Assembly: GCF_008386695.1 (NCBI RefSeq)
Contig: NZ_VUOC01000002.1
Span: 798,481-862,480 of the forward strand
From: Chitinophaga agrisoli
GTDB taxonomy: Bacteria; Bacteroidota; Bacteroidia; Chitinophagales; Chitinophagaceae
Reading direction: 5' to 3'
Length of the DNA stretch: 64,000 nucleotides
Below, piece after piece: positions 44,388 to 52,547 of this stretch. The notes beneath the pieces are model-generated. The model worked only from the letters and a program-made list of their open reading frames with translations. It had not been told where the DNA came from and did not search any database. The position numbers and the translations under genes are program-made. The first letter of the stretch is position 1. Every line of letters starts with the position of its first letter.

Positions 44388-45800
44388 ATGCCGCAACAGT
44401 CCATGACGACGAACAGAGTAGCTTATATCTTCTCATTTATTAAACAAGCCATCAAGGGGGAAGAGATGGATTATACCACGGGCAGCCTGCGCAAAGCGGT
44501 GCTTACGCTGGCCATTCCCATGATCCTGGAGATGTGTATGGAATCTGTGTTTGCCCTGGTAGACCTGTATTTTGTAGGCCATTTACCGGATAGCAGCCAT
44601 GCCATTCAAACAGTAGGTTTAACAGAATCTGTAATCACTATTGTATACTCCCTGGCCATTGGTATCAGTATGGCCGCTACGGCCCTGGTAGCCCGCCGTA
44701 TAGGGGAAAAGAACCCGGACGCCGCTGCCCATGCGGGTATGCAGGCCATCTGGCTATCATTTTTTGTGACCGCTATCATCAGCATCGTAGGCGTTATCTA
44801 TTCCGGTGATATCCTGCGGGTGATGGGTGCATCAGCAACAACCGTGGGCAAAGGCGTTTCTTATACCCGGCTCATGTTTGGCAGCAGCCTGGTGATCATG
44901 TTGCTGTTCCTGATCAATGGTGTTTTCCGCGGGGCGGGCAACCCGGCTATGGCCATGAAAAGCCTGTGGCTGGCCAATATCTGCAATATCATCCTTTGTC
45001 CGCTGTTTATTAAAGTATTGGGATTTGGCCTTACCGGCGCCGCGATGGCCACCATGTGCGGCCGCGGTATTGGCGTAATATACCAGCTGTTCCATTTATT
45101 TGGCGGGAAAAGCCAGCTGAAGATCAAACGCCGGCACATGTACCTGGACTGGCCGCTGATCAAGTCTGTTGTTAAGATCGCCTCGCCGGGTACTTTCCAG
45201 TTCCTGATAGGCTCCTGCAGCTGGATCTTCCTGACCCGGCTGGTAGCGGAAACCGGCGGCGATCATGGCTCTGCCGGATACCAGACGGCGATACGCCTGC
45301 TGATATTCTTTATACTACCGGCCTGGGGCCTTAGTAACGCAGCGGCTACGCTGGTAGGACAGAACCTGGGCGCCCAACAGCCGGAAAGGGCGGAAGCGTC
45401 TGTGCTGAAGACCGCCAAGTATAATTTCTTATTCATGGCCTGTGTGACCATCCTGTTCTTTACCTGTGCGGAGTTCTTTATCTCGTTCTTTACCAGCGAT
45501 CCGCAGATAAGGGCTATTGCCGCCAGGGCACTGCGTATTATGAGCGCCGGGTATGTGTTTTATGGTATAGGTATGGTGATGATCAATGCGTTTAACGGCT
45601 CCGGTGATACGTGGACGCCCACCTGGATCAATTTTGTGGGCTTCTGGCTGTTCCAGATACCGCTGGCTTACCTGCTGGCCAAGTATATGCAGCTGGGGCC
45701 ACTGGGCGTGTTTATTGCCATACCGGTAGCAGAAACAGCCATGTCCATCGCCGCTTTTGTATTGTTTAAAAGAGGACGCTGGAAAAAGGTGGTCATCTAA
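44388..45800 (+). CDS. MATE family efflux transporter
   Basis: 470 residues with 12 predicted TM helices in two six-helix halves. The N-terminal MDYTTGSLRKAVLTLAIPMILEMCMESVFALVDLYFVG is a standard MatE start, and the second half has the matching FQFLIGSCSWIFLTRLVAETGG and NAAATLVGQNLGAQQPERAE. It exports cationic drugs or metabolites using a Na+ or H+ gradient. An internal ATG (codon 27) is an alternative start close to the usual family N-terminus. Two inverted repeats upstream suggest ligand-controlled expression (inference). Confidence 0.94.
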   Translation: MPQQSMTTNRVAYIFSFIKQAIKGEEMDYTTGSLRKAVLTLAIPMILEMCMESVFALVDLYFVGHLPDSSHAIQTVGLTESVITIVYSLAIGISMAATALVARRIGEKNPDAAAHAGMQAIWLSFFVTAIISIVGVIYSGDILRVMGASATTVGKGVSYTRLMFGSSLVIMLLFLINGVFRGAGNPAMAMKSLWLANICNIILCPLFIKVLGFGLTGAAMATMCGRGIGVIYQLFHLFGGKSQLKIKRRHMYLDWPLIKSVVKIASPGTFQFLIGSCSWIFLTRLVAETGGDHGSAGYQTAIRLLIFFILPAWGLSNAAATLVGQNLGAQQPERAEASVLKTAKYNFLFMACVTILFFTCAEFFISFFTSDPQIRAIAARALRIMSAGYVFYGIGMVMINAFNGSGDTWTPTWINFVGFWLFQIPLAYLLAKYMQLGPLGVFIAIPVAETAMSIAAFVLFKRGRWKKVVI

Positions 45801-45851
45801 CCGGCCGAAGGCCTTATCTTAAATGAATTTTTAACGGAAACCCATTATCAG

Positions 45852-46096
45852 ATGCAATACTCAACACTAGGAAATACAGGCCTTATTGTATCCCGCTTCT
45901 CGTTTGGCGCTATGACCTTTACCGCCGGTAATAAAGGCATACCCTCCGTTTACAAAACAGAGGCCGCAGATGCAGACGCCGTGGTTGGCCGTGCGCTGGA
46001 TGCCGGCATCAACTTTTTTGATACGGCGGATGCTTACGCCGGTTCAATGAATTTGTTAATGACCAGGCAGTCATAAAGGCGCTGGGACATTCCTGA
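45852..46096 (+). pseudogene. Aldo/keto reductase, truncated by internal deletion
   Basis: The first 66 codons encode a good AKR N-terminus: MQYSTLGNTGLIVSRFSFGA, then DAGINFFDTADAYAG, where the family continues with G-x-SE. Here the sequence goes straight into FNEFVNDQAVIKALGHS and a stop in another frame (46043-46096), which looks like the end of an AKR. The nominal frame stops at 46076 after 74 residues, against about 330 in the family. An internal deletion of roughly 0.75 kb plus a frame change is the simplest reading. A terminator follows 15 bp later. Confidence 0.85.
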
Positions 46097-46110
46097 TCCT
46101 GGATAGATGG

Positions 46111-46157
46111 AAAATAAAATGCCCCCGGCCAGGTTGTCCGGGGGCATTTTATTTTTT
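46111..46157. terminator. Bidirectional rho-independent terminator
   Basis: AAAATGCCCCCGG / CCGGGGGCATTTT with an 8-nt loop, A-rich on the left and ATTTTTT on the right. It follows the AKR remnant and faces the DUF4199 gene. Confidence 0.93.
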
Positions 46158-46266
46158 GCTGATAACTACCGGCTAAGGTTTTAGCGACAGGGATATAAGC
46201 CAGGTAGCAGCTAAGTACGGGCCGGAATAACCCGCAACCAAAGCATGGTTTGTTTGCTGGCGTTCA

Positions 46267-46806
46267 TCAGGCGGTGGCTATTGCCGGGCCTTTGGCCTTC
46301 CGCCTCAGGATCAGCGCGCTGATGATGGTCACCACCAGGCCTACCGGTATAATTTCTACGTAAGTGAACAGTATCACGAAAATGGGGTTCTTATACATTT
46401 CCTTGTAGCTGGCCATTTCTGCTGTTTTTTGGGCGAGCTCCTGCCGGGTGGCGCCATCCTGTGTGGCCTCTTTGAGCACATGCGCCGCGTATTTATCCAT
46501 GAAGTCCGGGATAAAGAGGTAATAGTCTACCAACCATGCCAGTACGTAAATGGTGCTGGCGATCAAAGTGATGAACAGCCCTATCGTAAAGGCCCGGCCA
46601 AAGGTGATAACACCCCCGTTATATTTATCCCGGAACATTTTAATACCTACAAAGATGGCGGAAAAGGAGAGGATCATGGAGGCATACCCCAGCACCATGT
46701 TACTCTGGAAATTGGGGTTATTATAACAGGCGGCGATGGTAATGACCATCAGGCTGCTGACAATGAGCCCGGCAATAAGGCCGCATACAAGTACGATCTT
46801 TTTCAT
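46267..46806 (-). CDS. DUF4199 family membrane protein
   Basis: 179 residues with four TM helices: about 5-25, 38-58, 72-95 and 143-165. The family pattern is visible: GIKMFRDKYNGGVITFGRAFTIGLFITLIAS, then a loop with several charged residues and Ala/Glu repeats, then the last helix. DUF4199 proteins are common in Bacteroidota and have no known function. Downstream of a tethered LuxR regulator on the same strand, it may form a membrane sensing pair with it (inference). Confidence 0.9.
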   Translation of the reverse strand: MKKIVLVCGLIAGLIVSSLMVITIAACYNNPNFQSNMVLGYASMILSFSAIFVGIKMFRDKYNGGVITFGRAFTIGLFITLIASTIYVLAWLVDYYLFIPDFMDKYAAHVLKEATQDGATRQELAQKTAEMASYKEMYKNPIFVILFTYVEIIPVGLVVTIISALILRRKAKGPAIATA

Positions 46807-46932
46807 GTATCAGGTTTTAAGTTGATGCCTGTAATTTGAACATTCGGGGCAAAATAAGGTTCATACTTTAGGGTGATTTTGGCGCTTTTGTACAGATTCC
46901 CGCCAAAGTGTGACTGTGTTCGTAATTGATAA

Positions 46933-47412
46933 TCAAGGAATAATGCTCAGCCGCTTTGCCTTGTCCACCGCCTGGGTCCTGCGCTTTACATCCAGCTTCT
47001 CAAATACCCGGGAGGAATGTGTTTTTATGGTATTGAGGGAAACAAATAAACGGGCGGCTATCTCCTGGTTGCTGAGGCCCTCCGCCATAAGTTGCAGCAC
47101 CTCCAGCTCCCGGTTGCTGAGCCCCAGCCGGGATACCTCTGCGGCATTTTGGGTAAACTCCCGGCCGTTCCCCTCCGGCAGGTATACTTCCTTCTCCACT
47201 ACAACTGTCTTTACTTTGGGCTGCGTAAGCTTTAGCGCCAGCCAGATGCCCAGGGCGGTAAACAGGATGGCTATTGCGCCGATATACACCTCCATATGGT
47301 GGTGAACGATCACCAGCCGCAGCTCCAGCCATTTAAGCAGGAACAGGAGCACGGCCAGGCAAACGCCATAGAGGATGGTATGCTTATGTTTTGAGAAGAA
47401 GGAAGGCGTCAT
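46933..47412 (-). CDS. Membrane-anchored LuxR-type transcriptional regulator
   Basis: 159 residues. Two TM helices at about 12-30 and 40-62 lead to a short linker (about 65-90) and a C-terminal LuxR/NarL HTH (about 94-155: LSNRELEVLQLMAEGLSNQEIAARLFVSLNTIKTHSSRVFEKL). There is no receiver domain. So the DNA-binding domain is tethered to the inner membrane, which is unusual for LuxR-type factors and more like ToxR/CadC. A -7 box TATTTTTG lies 4 bp before the start codon. DUF4199 is the next gene downstream. Confidence 0.9.
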   Translation of the reverse strand: MTPSFFSKHKHTILYGVCLAVLLFLLKWLELRLVIVHHHMEVYIGAIAILFTALGIWLALKLTQPKVKTVVVEKEVYLPEGNGREFTQNAAEVSRLGLSNRELEVLQLMAEGLSNQEIAARLFVSLNTIKTHSSRVFEKLDVKRRTQAVDKAKRLSIIP

Positions 47413-47416
47413 ACCT

Positions 47417-47424
47417 CAAAAATA
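47417..47424 (-). promoter_or_regulatory. -7 box TATTTTTG close to a start codon
   Basis: Minus-strand TAnnTTTG box ending 4 bp before the ATG of the membrane-bound LuxR gene at 47412; predicts a leaderless mRNA. Confidence 0.55.
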
Positions 47425-47497
47425 AGATAATGCCGGTTAACACAAATTGCGGACCCTGTTCCCTGTTTTTGCTATTTTAACCGCCAAACATAACAGC

Positions 47498-48433
47498 ATG
47501 CGGGCAAGGTTTTGGTTATTATTGATCGTATTATTTTCATGGGCTTCGCTTACGAATGCCCAGTCACCCGCCCAACACCGGATCCGGGTGCTTATTATAG
47601 ACGGCTTTAGTAACCACGACTGGAAACAGACCACGCGGCTCATTAAAGGCATACTGGAAGAGAGCCGGCGGTTCAGCGTAGCCGTTACGACCGCTCCTCC
47701 CACCCCGCATGATACCGGCTGGGACAACTGGCGGCCTACGTTCACCGGCTATGATGTCATTATCCAGAACACCAACAATATTAACGATACCAGCTGGCGC
47801 TGGCCCCGGCGGGTAGAGCGGCAGCTGGAGGAGTATGTGCGCGCCGGCGGCGGCCTGTATATCCTGCACTCCGCCAACAATGCTTTTGCTCATTGGCAGG
47901 AATATAACCGGATGATAGGCCTGGGCTGGCGTAACCGGCAAACCGGCGTAGCGCTGGAGCTGGACAGTAACGGCCATATTATCCGCACACCGCCCGGCCA
48001 GGGCGAGCAGACCAATCATGGCGACCGTTTTGACGCGGTGATCCATATCCTGCAGCGCCATCCCATCAACCAGGGTTACCCGGAGCACTGGAAAACGGCT
48101 TCTATGGAATTATACCGTTATCCCCGCGGCCCGGCGGAGCATCTGACGGTGTTATCCGCCGCATATGACAGCATCAGCAAAAAGACCTGGCCGGTGGAAT
48201 GGGTGGTGAAATATGGCAAGGGGCGGGTGTATAACTCCAGCATGGGGCATCTGTGGAAAGGGGATGTGTACCCTATCAGCTATCGCTGCATAGGTTTTGA
48301 GACAACGGTGATCCGCGTAACGGAATGGCTGGCTACCGGTAAGGTCACTTATCCCGTACCGGCTAATTTCCCAACGGCAACGGAGGTTAGTTTGCGGGCA
48401 GTGACGGATGAGCCTAAAGGCGCATCAAAATAA
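47498..48433 (+). CDS. ThuA domain protein, secreted
   Basis: 311 residues from the ATG at 47498, which gives a clean signal peptide (MRARFWLLLIVLFSWASLTNA); an upstream ATG at 47447 would bury it. The ThuA (trehalose-utilisation-like, glutamine amidotransferase-like) fold is shown by RVLIIDGFSNHDWKQT, YDVIIQNTNN, LEEYVRAGGGLYILHSANNAF and the late GRVYNSSMGHLWKGD. In Bacteroidota this domain often occurs with sugar-degrading enzymes. The reaction is not established. Confidence 0.9.
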   Translation: MRARFWLLLIVLFSWASLTNAQSPAQHRIRVLIIDGFSNHDWKQTTRLIKGILEESRRFSVAVTTAPPTPHDTGWDNWRPTFTGYDVIIQNTNNINDTSWRWPRRVERQLEEYVRAGGGLYILHSANNAFAHWQEYNRMIGLGWRNRQTGVALELDSNGHIIRTPPGQGEQTNHGDRFDAVIHILQRHPINQGYPEHWKTASMELYRYPRGPAEHLTVLSAAYDSISKKTWPVEWVVKYGKGRVYNSSMGHLWKGDVYPISYRCIGFETTVIRVTEWLATGKVTYPVPANFPTATEVSLRAVTDEPKGASK

Positions 48434-48464
48434 GCCGCGGTTAAATGATCTTTCTATAAATGCA

Positions 48465-48494
48465 TTAAAAAAGGGCGGCTTTGCAGCACGCCCT
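48465..48494 (-). terminator. Rho-independent terminator
   Basis: Minus-strand AGGGCG / CGCCCT stem followed by T6, 20 bp after the stop of the lipoprotein gene at 48514. Confidence 0.75.
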
Positions 48495-48513
48495 CCGGTA
48501 TCTTATCAGCATA

Positions 48514-49113
48514 TCAGCTGCGTTTCTTAAGCTTTAGCTCCATGTTGCAGATACTTTGCATCTGATACTGTATTCCTGACTTTTCCATGGTATAAGTCGT
48601 ATCGGCAGTGGCGCGCATGATCAGCGTGTCCCCAGCCCATGTTATCTTACCACCCATCGCTACCGGCATCAAAGGATCGCCCGCGATGCCAACAATTCCT
48701 TTGTCAAAGAATACGGAATCCGTACCAACAAGCTTATAAGTGATCGTACTGTTGCCGGCCCGGACATCCTTCGAAATTGGCTCCTCACTAACGTCGGTCA
48801 GTACTCCCTTTGTGTAAGTTTTATTGTACATGAGCGTATCAATATGATAGGTCCAATCCTTTGCGGCGATCTTATTTACGTCAATAGTAGCAGTTCCCCC
48901 TGACAGATGCATGGCATAATTATACCTGTTTATGGTTACAATCTGTTCAACAGGTCGTGTCCACGTTACACCGCCGCCGGCTCTTAATCCTACAAGATCA
49001 TAATTGCCGCTGATCGCGTTGGTCTCAGGTTGAGTTTCAGGTGGGGTATCATTTTTTGAACAGGAAACGATAAAAGACGCGAATGCGGCTAACAAAAGTA
49101 AAGTTCGCTTCAT
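48514..49113 (-). CDS. Hypothetical lipoprotein
   Basis: 199 residues from the ATG at 49113; the longer frame upstream lacks a signal. The lipobox is SFIVSC (Cys about 18). After a Pro/Glu/Thr-rich linker (about 20-35) the body is a beta-rich lipocalin-like or META-like fold: AISGNYDLVGLRAGGGVTW, DTLMYNKTYTKGVLTD, GKITWAGDTLIMRATADTTY. Such DUF-type lipoproteins are common in Bacteroidota. The function is unknown. Confidence 0.75.
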   Translation of the reverse strand: MKRTLLLLAAFASFIVSCSKNDTPPETQPETNAISGNYDLVGLRAGGGVTWTRPVEQIVTINRYNYAMHLSGGTATIDVNKIAAKDWTYHIDTLMYNKTYTKGVLTDVSEEPISKDVRAGNSTITYKLVGTDSVFFDKGIVGIAGDPLMPVAMGGKITWAGDTLIMRATADTTYTMEKSGIQYQMQSICNMELKLKKRS

Positions 49114-49336
49114 AATAAAAAGGATTGTTTTTTGGGTATAGGAATAAATCAGGCTGCAAGATACCGGCGGTAAATCACAAATGGCTAACACCTACGTACC
49201 ATATTGATATATGTATTATTGATATATAGTACTGAGCAACAAGCTTTTTTACAGACTACTTCTTATACGGCGGAAGGAAAGGCCGTTGCGTATTTCATCA
49301 AAGGATTTTTTAACATACGATTTTGCCTGCGCTGAT

Positions 49337-49344
49337 TATCTTTG
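49337..49344 (+). promoter_or_regulatory. -7 box TATCTTTG
   Basis: TAnnTTTG box 18 bp before the ATG at 49363. Confidence 0.5.
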
Positions 49345-49362
49345 CCGCAATTCCTACTATCC

Positions 49363-49857
49363 ATGAAACAGACCCTTACCTGTTTAACCCTCCTGCTACT
49401 GGCAGTGAGTTGTGTGAATACCAGCAGTCAAACGCCCACGGCTACTGACAGCGCCAAGACCATCACGGAAGATATCAGTTTTACCGATACGATCATGGAC
49501 GATCCCGAAGATGCAAAAGAAGAACGGACTGCATCCGGCAATTCCATAGAACTGGACAGCACTACTATAGAAAGAATGGATTGGGCCACGGGCCTGGTGG
49601 CTAACTATATTGACCATACGGACAATGAAGGCATCCGCACCATCGTGAATGACAGCACCGCCAGTATGAAATGGATGTGGGACCAGCTGGAAAAACGGGA
49701 CTCCTCCACTTATATACTGGTACATCTGGGCCATGACCAGGAAGATGAGGATGGCGCCCGGTTTGCGACGGATGGCTGGCTGTATATAGATACCCTTACC
49801 CGGCGGCTATACGAATATGACCTGCCAAATGACAGCCTGGTGGGCTGGCCACGCTAA
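49363..49857 (+). CDS. Hypothetical lipoprotein
   Basis: 164 residues from the ATG at 49363. The lipobox is LLAVSC (Cys about 17), followed by a Thr/Ser/Asp-rich linker of about 50 residues. The C-terminal domain (about 75-164) includes IERMDWATGLVANYIDHTDN and YILVHLGHDQEDEDGARFATDGWLYIDTLTRRLYEYDL. Strongly acidic. I do not recognise a family. It is convergent with the XRE/DUF2975 pair; the stop codon overlaps the 3' end of the XRE gene by 4 bp. Confidence 0.75.
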   Translation: MKQTLTCLTLLLLAVSCVNTSSQTPTATDSAKTITEDISFTDTIMDDPEDAKEERTASGNSIELDSTTIERMDWATGLVANYIDHTDNEGIRTIVNDSTASMKWMWDQLEKRDSSTYILVHLGHDQEDEDGARFATDGWLYIDTLTRRLYEYDLPNDSLVGWPR

Positions 49858-50069
49858 GGCGTTTCCTCCGGCGTAACATCCAGTATATCGCCGGGTTTGC
49901 ATTTCAGCTCCCGGCATAAAGCCTCCAGTGTATCAAAGCGGATACCTTTTACCTTGCCTGTTTTCAGGAGGGATAAATTAGTCATGGAAATGCCTACCTT
50001 CTGCGCCAGCTCCGTTAGCGAGATCTTATTCTTCGCCATCTGGACGTCCAGGTTTATGATGATCGCCAT
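49854..50069 (-). CDS. XRE family HTH regulator (YozG-like)
   Basis: 71 residues, almost entirely an HTH domain: LTELAQKVGISMTNLSLLKTGKVKGIRFDTLEALCRELKC. This small type (YozG/Cro-like) is typically paired with a DUF2975 membrane protein, as here. Its ATG overlaps the DUF2975 stop codon by one base (TAATG), so the two are translationally coupled. It probably represses its own operon through the direct repeats at 50710-50742 (inference). Confidence 0.92.
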   Translation of the reverse strand: MAIIINLDVQMAKNKISLTELAQKVGISMTNLSLLKTGKVKGIRFDTLEALCRELKCKPGDILDVTPEETP

Positions 50070-50680
50070 TATACAAAAGATTCATTATCTGCCTTTAATT
50101 GTGCCCCTTTCCGGAATATTTCCGATAACAGTAGTATCACCAGCCCCACGATAATGGCATTCATGCCAAACACTACTTTTACCTGATACATGTTTTCCAT
50201 TTCACGTATATGTTTATTGAACAAAAATATGTTCAACAGGCTATTACAGCATTCCAGCAGCGCGTTGCCCAATACGCACAGGCCTATGATCCGCAACCGT
50301 CTCACATTTGCCAGATCAAAAGGCGCATCTGCCTGCAGGGAGGCTATGATCTCGCGCGCGTTCCGCAAGATACCTACCAATAGCGATACACCCAGGCAGA
50401 AGAACAGAACAGCGTCTGCGGTCAGGAAGGGTGTGAGCTTCACATCCAGTTTTAATACGCCTTCTGTCTTAACGATCTTGGTAGCATGGAAATCAGCCGC
50501 GTCTATTGTTTCTACCGGCAAATGATCTGTTTTAAGCACTACGGGCACGTCCCATTCCAACCGGCCGGCCGTGGCCACCTGGATACCAATAACAATAGCT
50601 ACTATCAGCATAAGCGGTAATATCAAATACCAGCCGGTGTCTACGATCACTTTCAGCGTGAGCAGGATATATCTGTTCAT
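50069..50680 (-). CDS. DUF2975 family membrane protein
   Basis: 203 residues from the ATG at 50680; the frame upstream runs through the repeat region and is unlikely to be translated. Four TM helices (about 15-38, 90-108, 130-150, 165-190) with the conserved cytoplasmic stretch PFDLANVRRLRIIGLCVLGNALL. It always seems to travel with a YozG-like HTH gene, which follows here. The function is unknown; a membrane component of a signal switch is plausible. Confidence 0.9.
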   Translation of the reverse strand: MNRYILLTLKVIVDTGWYLILPLMLIVAIVIGIQVATAGRLEWDVPVVLKTDHLPVETIDAADFHATKIVKTEGVLKLDVKLTPFLTADAVLFFCLGVSLLVGILRNAREIIASLQADAPFDLANVRRLRIIGLCVLGNALLECCNSLLNIFLFNKHIREMENMYQVKVVFGMNAIIVGLVILLLSEIFRKGAQLKADNESFV

Positions 50681-50709
50681 ACGAGGAAATTTTTTATGCG
50701 ATACAAATC

Positions 50710-50742
50710 TACGTAAAACATTCAATATTTTACGTAAAACAT
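50710..50742. promoter_or_regulatory. Direct repeat TACGTAAAACAT x2, 21-bp spacing
   Basis: Two identical 12-bp copies at 50710-50721 and 50731-50742, separated by exactly two helical turns, 30-62 bp before the DUF2975 start codon. The location fits an operator for the YozG-like regulator encoded in the same operon. Confidence 0.65.
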
Positions 50743-50833
50743 AAAATAATTTATCCTTTGGGTAAATAGCGGAGCCCGTCGTTACTTTATACATTTTTAT
50801 TATCCGTTGCAATTTTTTAATTTTCGGCCACCT

Positions 50834-51409
50834 ATGAAATATATCCTGTTTATCCTGCTGACCGCCCTTGCGGCCTGTCAGCCGTCAATTGCCACCAACA
50901 CAACCGATGCGCCGCCACCCACCGCCATGGCAATGACGGATAGTTATGAGCCCACGATACCTGATACAGCCTGGCTTCATGGCGATTTTAATGGCGATTC
51001 CATTCCGGATACTGCTTACAGCATATTACTCAAAGCCCGGGTAGATGCGGAGACACAAGATGAGTACACCATCCGTTTCACCACACAGGACATTCCAGAC
51101 CTGTATGCCGGCGAGGGGGATCTCAGACTGATCAATGAAGGAGACCTGAATAATGATGGCAGGGATGATATCTCTATTTTCAGGAAGCCGGGGAATGGCT
51201 GTACGTATGATATGCAGCCCTGGTCCTTTACGAATGGTAAATGGAAAGCTATATCAGATATGATACTGGTGCCTACTTTTTGTGATTACATGAGTGATTC
51301 CGCTGTACAGGCAAGGATCGTGAATGTAGACAGTACGTTGTTCTTCTATGAACCGGATTATAATATTGATATTACAAAGCTGGTGAGGAAGCGGCTGCCG
51401 CTGCTGTAA
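50834..51409 (+). CDS. Hypothetical lipoprotein with FG-GAP/dockerin-like Asp motifs
   Basis: 191 residues from the ATG at 50834. The lipobox is LTALAAC (Cys about 16). Two Asp-rich turns, HGDFNGDSIPDTAY (about 54-67) and EGDLNNDGRDDISIF (about 104-118), resemble calcium-binding FG-GAP/VCBS or dockerin loops. The rest is beta-rich, with three cysteines near the C-terminus. Probably a surface or periplasmic calcium-stabilised protein; the role is unknown. It is divergent from the DUF2975 operon. Confidence 0.78.
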   Translation: MKYILFILLTALAACQPSIATNTTDAPPPTAMAMTDSYEPTIPDTAWLHGDFNGDSIPDTAYSILLKARVDAETQDEYTIRFTTQDIPDLYAGEGDLRLINEGDLNNDGRDDISIFRKPGNGCTYDMQPWSFTNGKWKAISDMILVPTFCDYMSDSAVQARIVNVDSTLFFYEPDYNIDITKLVRKRLPLL

Positions 51410-51436
51410 TGCCCGCGCACAGGGCAGCGCTTCCTG

Positions 51437-51535
51437 ATGTGCGGATGTGCAGATGATGGCCCACGCATAAGGGCCGGGCTTCATTGCGAAGGCATTAGAA
51501 CATTAGAATATTTGCACATTCGCACATCCGCACAT
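51437..51535. repeat. ATGTGC-rich inverted repeat in intergenic DNA
   Basis: ATGTGCGGATGTGC (51437-51450) is repeated inverted at 51522-51535 (14 bp, perfect). The right arm continues as a run of about 8-bp units (nnATGTGC) on the minus strand. A close copy of the left arm and its flank is found at 60242-60265. Confidence 0.6.
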
Positions 51536-51852
51536 TAAGCCTGCATTGCCTTGATAATACCCAACAGCTCCTCTACCAATTTTTGTTTGGCCTGCAGTTC
51601 GTCCTGGAGGAGTAAAATAGCGTCTTTTAGTTCCGGGCTGGCTGCAGGGCCCGGCGTGTTGGGGTAATTGAACAGTGCGGTTAAACTGGTATCCAGTACG
51701 GCGGCGATCTTCTGCAGCCTGTCTATGGTTAACTGCACCTGTCCGTTTTCTATTTTGCAGTAGGCGTTTTGTGAAATACCTAGTTCCAGGGCAACATACT
51801 CCTGGGTTAAACTTCGCTCCAGCCGGAGCTTTCTGATAGTTTCAGCAATCAT
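51535..51852 (-). CDS. XRE family transcriptional regulator
   Basis: 105 residues. HTH_3 domain at about 4-60 (IRKLRLERSLTQEYVALELGISQNAYCKIENGQVQLTIDRLQKIAAVL), then a linker and a C-terminal helix (about 75-103, ELKDAILLLQDELQAKQKLVEELLG) that looks like a leucine-zipper dimerisation helix. It faces away from the Sdp-like gene cluster that starts at 52200, with a 347-bp AT-rich gap between. It may control that cluster (inference). Confidence 0.92.
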   Translation of the reverse strand: MIAETIRKLRLERSLTQEYVALELGISQNAYCKIENGQVQLTIDRLQKIAAVLDTSLTALFNYPNTPGPAASPELKDAILLLQDELQAKQKLVEELLGIIKAMQA

Positions 51853-52199
51853 GGGGTGTAATCAGTTTTGAGGTCAACAATGAAACAAACAAATCAAAAT
51901 AATAACCAGATCAAGTCAAATATACAAGTCACAACAAACAAATCAATATGATATAAAATTAGGAATAAATTAAACAACCACGCTATTGACAGGATTAAAT
52001 TTAATTTTCAACTTTACATCAGATCTACAGCAGATCATGCTGTCCTGTTCTTCTTGTTACACCCCAAAATAGAATACACTTACAACGAGGATCAGTTCAC
52101 ACAGCAATAGCACCTTTCCAGATAAGGCATGTTCACCCAATCTGCTTATCTGCACGTTTGTATCAGCAAATCTTTTCTATAACCTCAAAAACAAATGTC
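51853..52199. other. AT-rich intergenic region between the XRE gene and the Sdp-like cluster
   Basis: 347 bp, much more AT-rich than the genes on either side, especially 51880-52010. It probably holds the divergent promoters; TTGACA occurs at about 51985. I see no gene and no clear TAnnTTTG box. Confidence 0.5.
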
Positions 52200-52547
52200 A
52201 TGAAGCGCATTTTCAATGCAAAAACAGCTATTGCAGCCTGCCTGGTGGTAACCATCGTCACCCTGTCAAGCTTTACCCGAAACGGGAACCCTGCATTATT
52301 AGGCAGCAGCCAGAGCGCCAGCTTACAGCTGGCAGATGGCCCGCAGTCAGCCGCTGCCGGTTTGCCCACCACTTACATTGTGCCTACGGTGTATGTTGTA
52401 CCTTATACCCGTCTCATCACGGTTACCAGGTACATTACCCAAACAGACCTGGAGGTAGCTACTTCCACTATCATTCCCATTCAGCCAGGGCAAGGCGTTT
52501 TAAGCCCTGCACAGAAGCTGCAGCGCAAAATGAGCAGCCTGGATTAA
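52200..52547 (+). CDS. Small exported protein, candidate Sdp-like peptide precursor
   Basis: 115 residues from the ATG at 52200; the frame extends upstream only from a TTG. A signal peptide (MKRIFNAKTAIAACLVVTIV) precedes a Ser/Ala/Gln-rich stretch. A strongly beta-branched hydrophobic core (TYIVPTVYVVPYTRLITVTRYI split over about 71-94) leads to a C-terminal basic tail (AQKLQRKMSSLD). The only cysteine is inside the signal peptide. It is the first gene of the cluster with SdpA-like, HTTM and DCC genes, the position of a precursor (inference). The function is unproven. Confidence 0.7.
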   Translation: MKRIFNAKTAIAACLVVTIVTLSSFTRNGNPALLGSSQSASLQLADGPQSAAAGLPTTYIVPTVYVVPYTRLITVTRYITQTDLEVATSTIIPIQPGQGVLSPAQKLQRKMSSLD

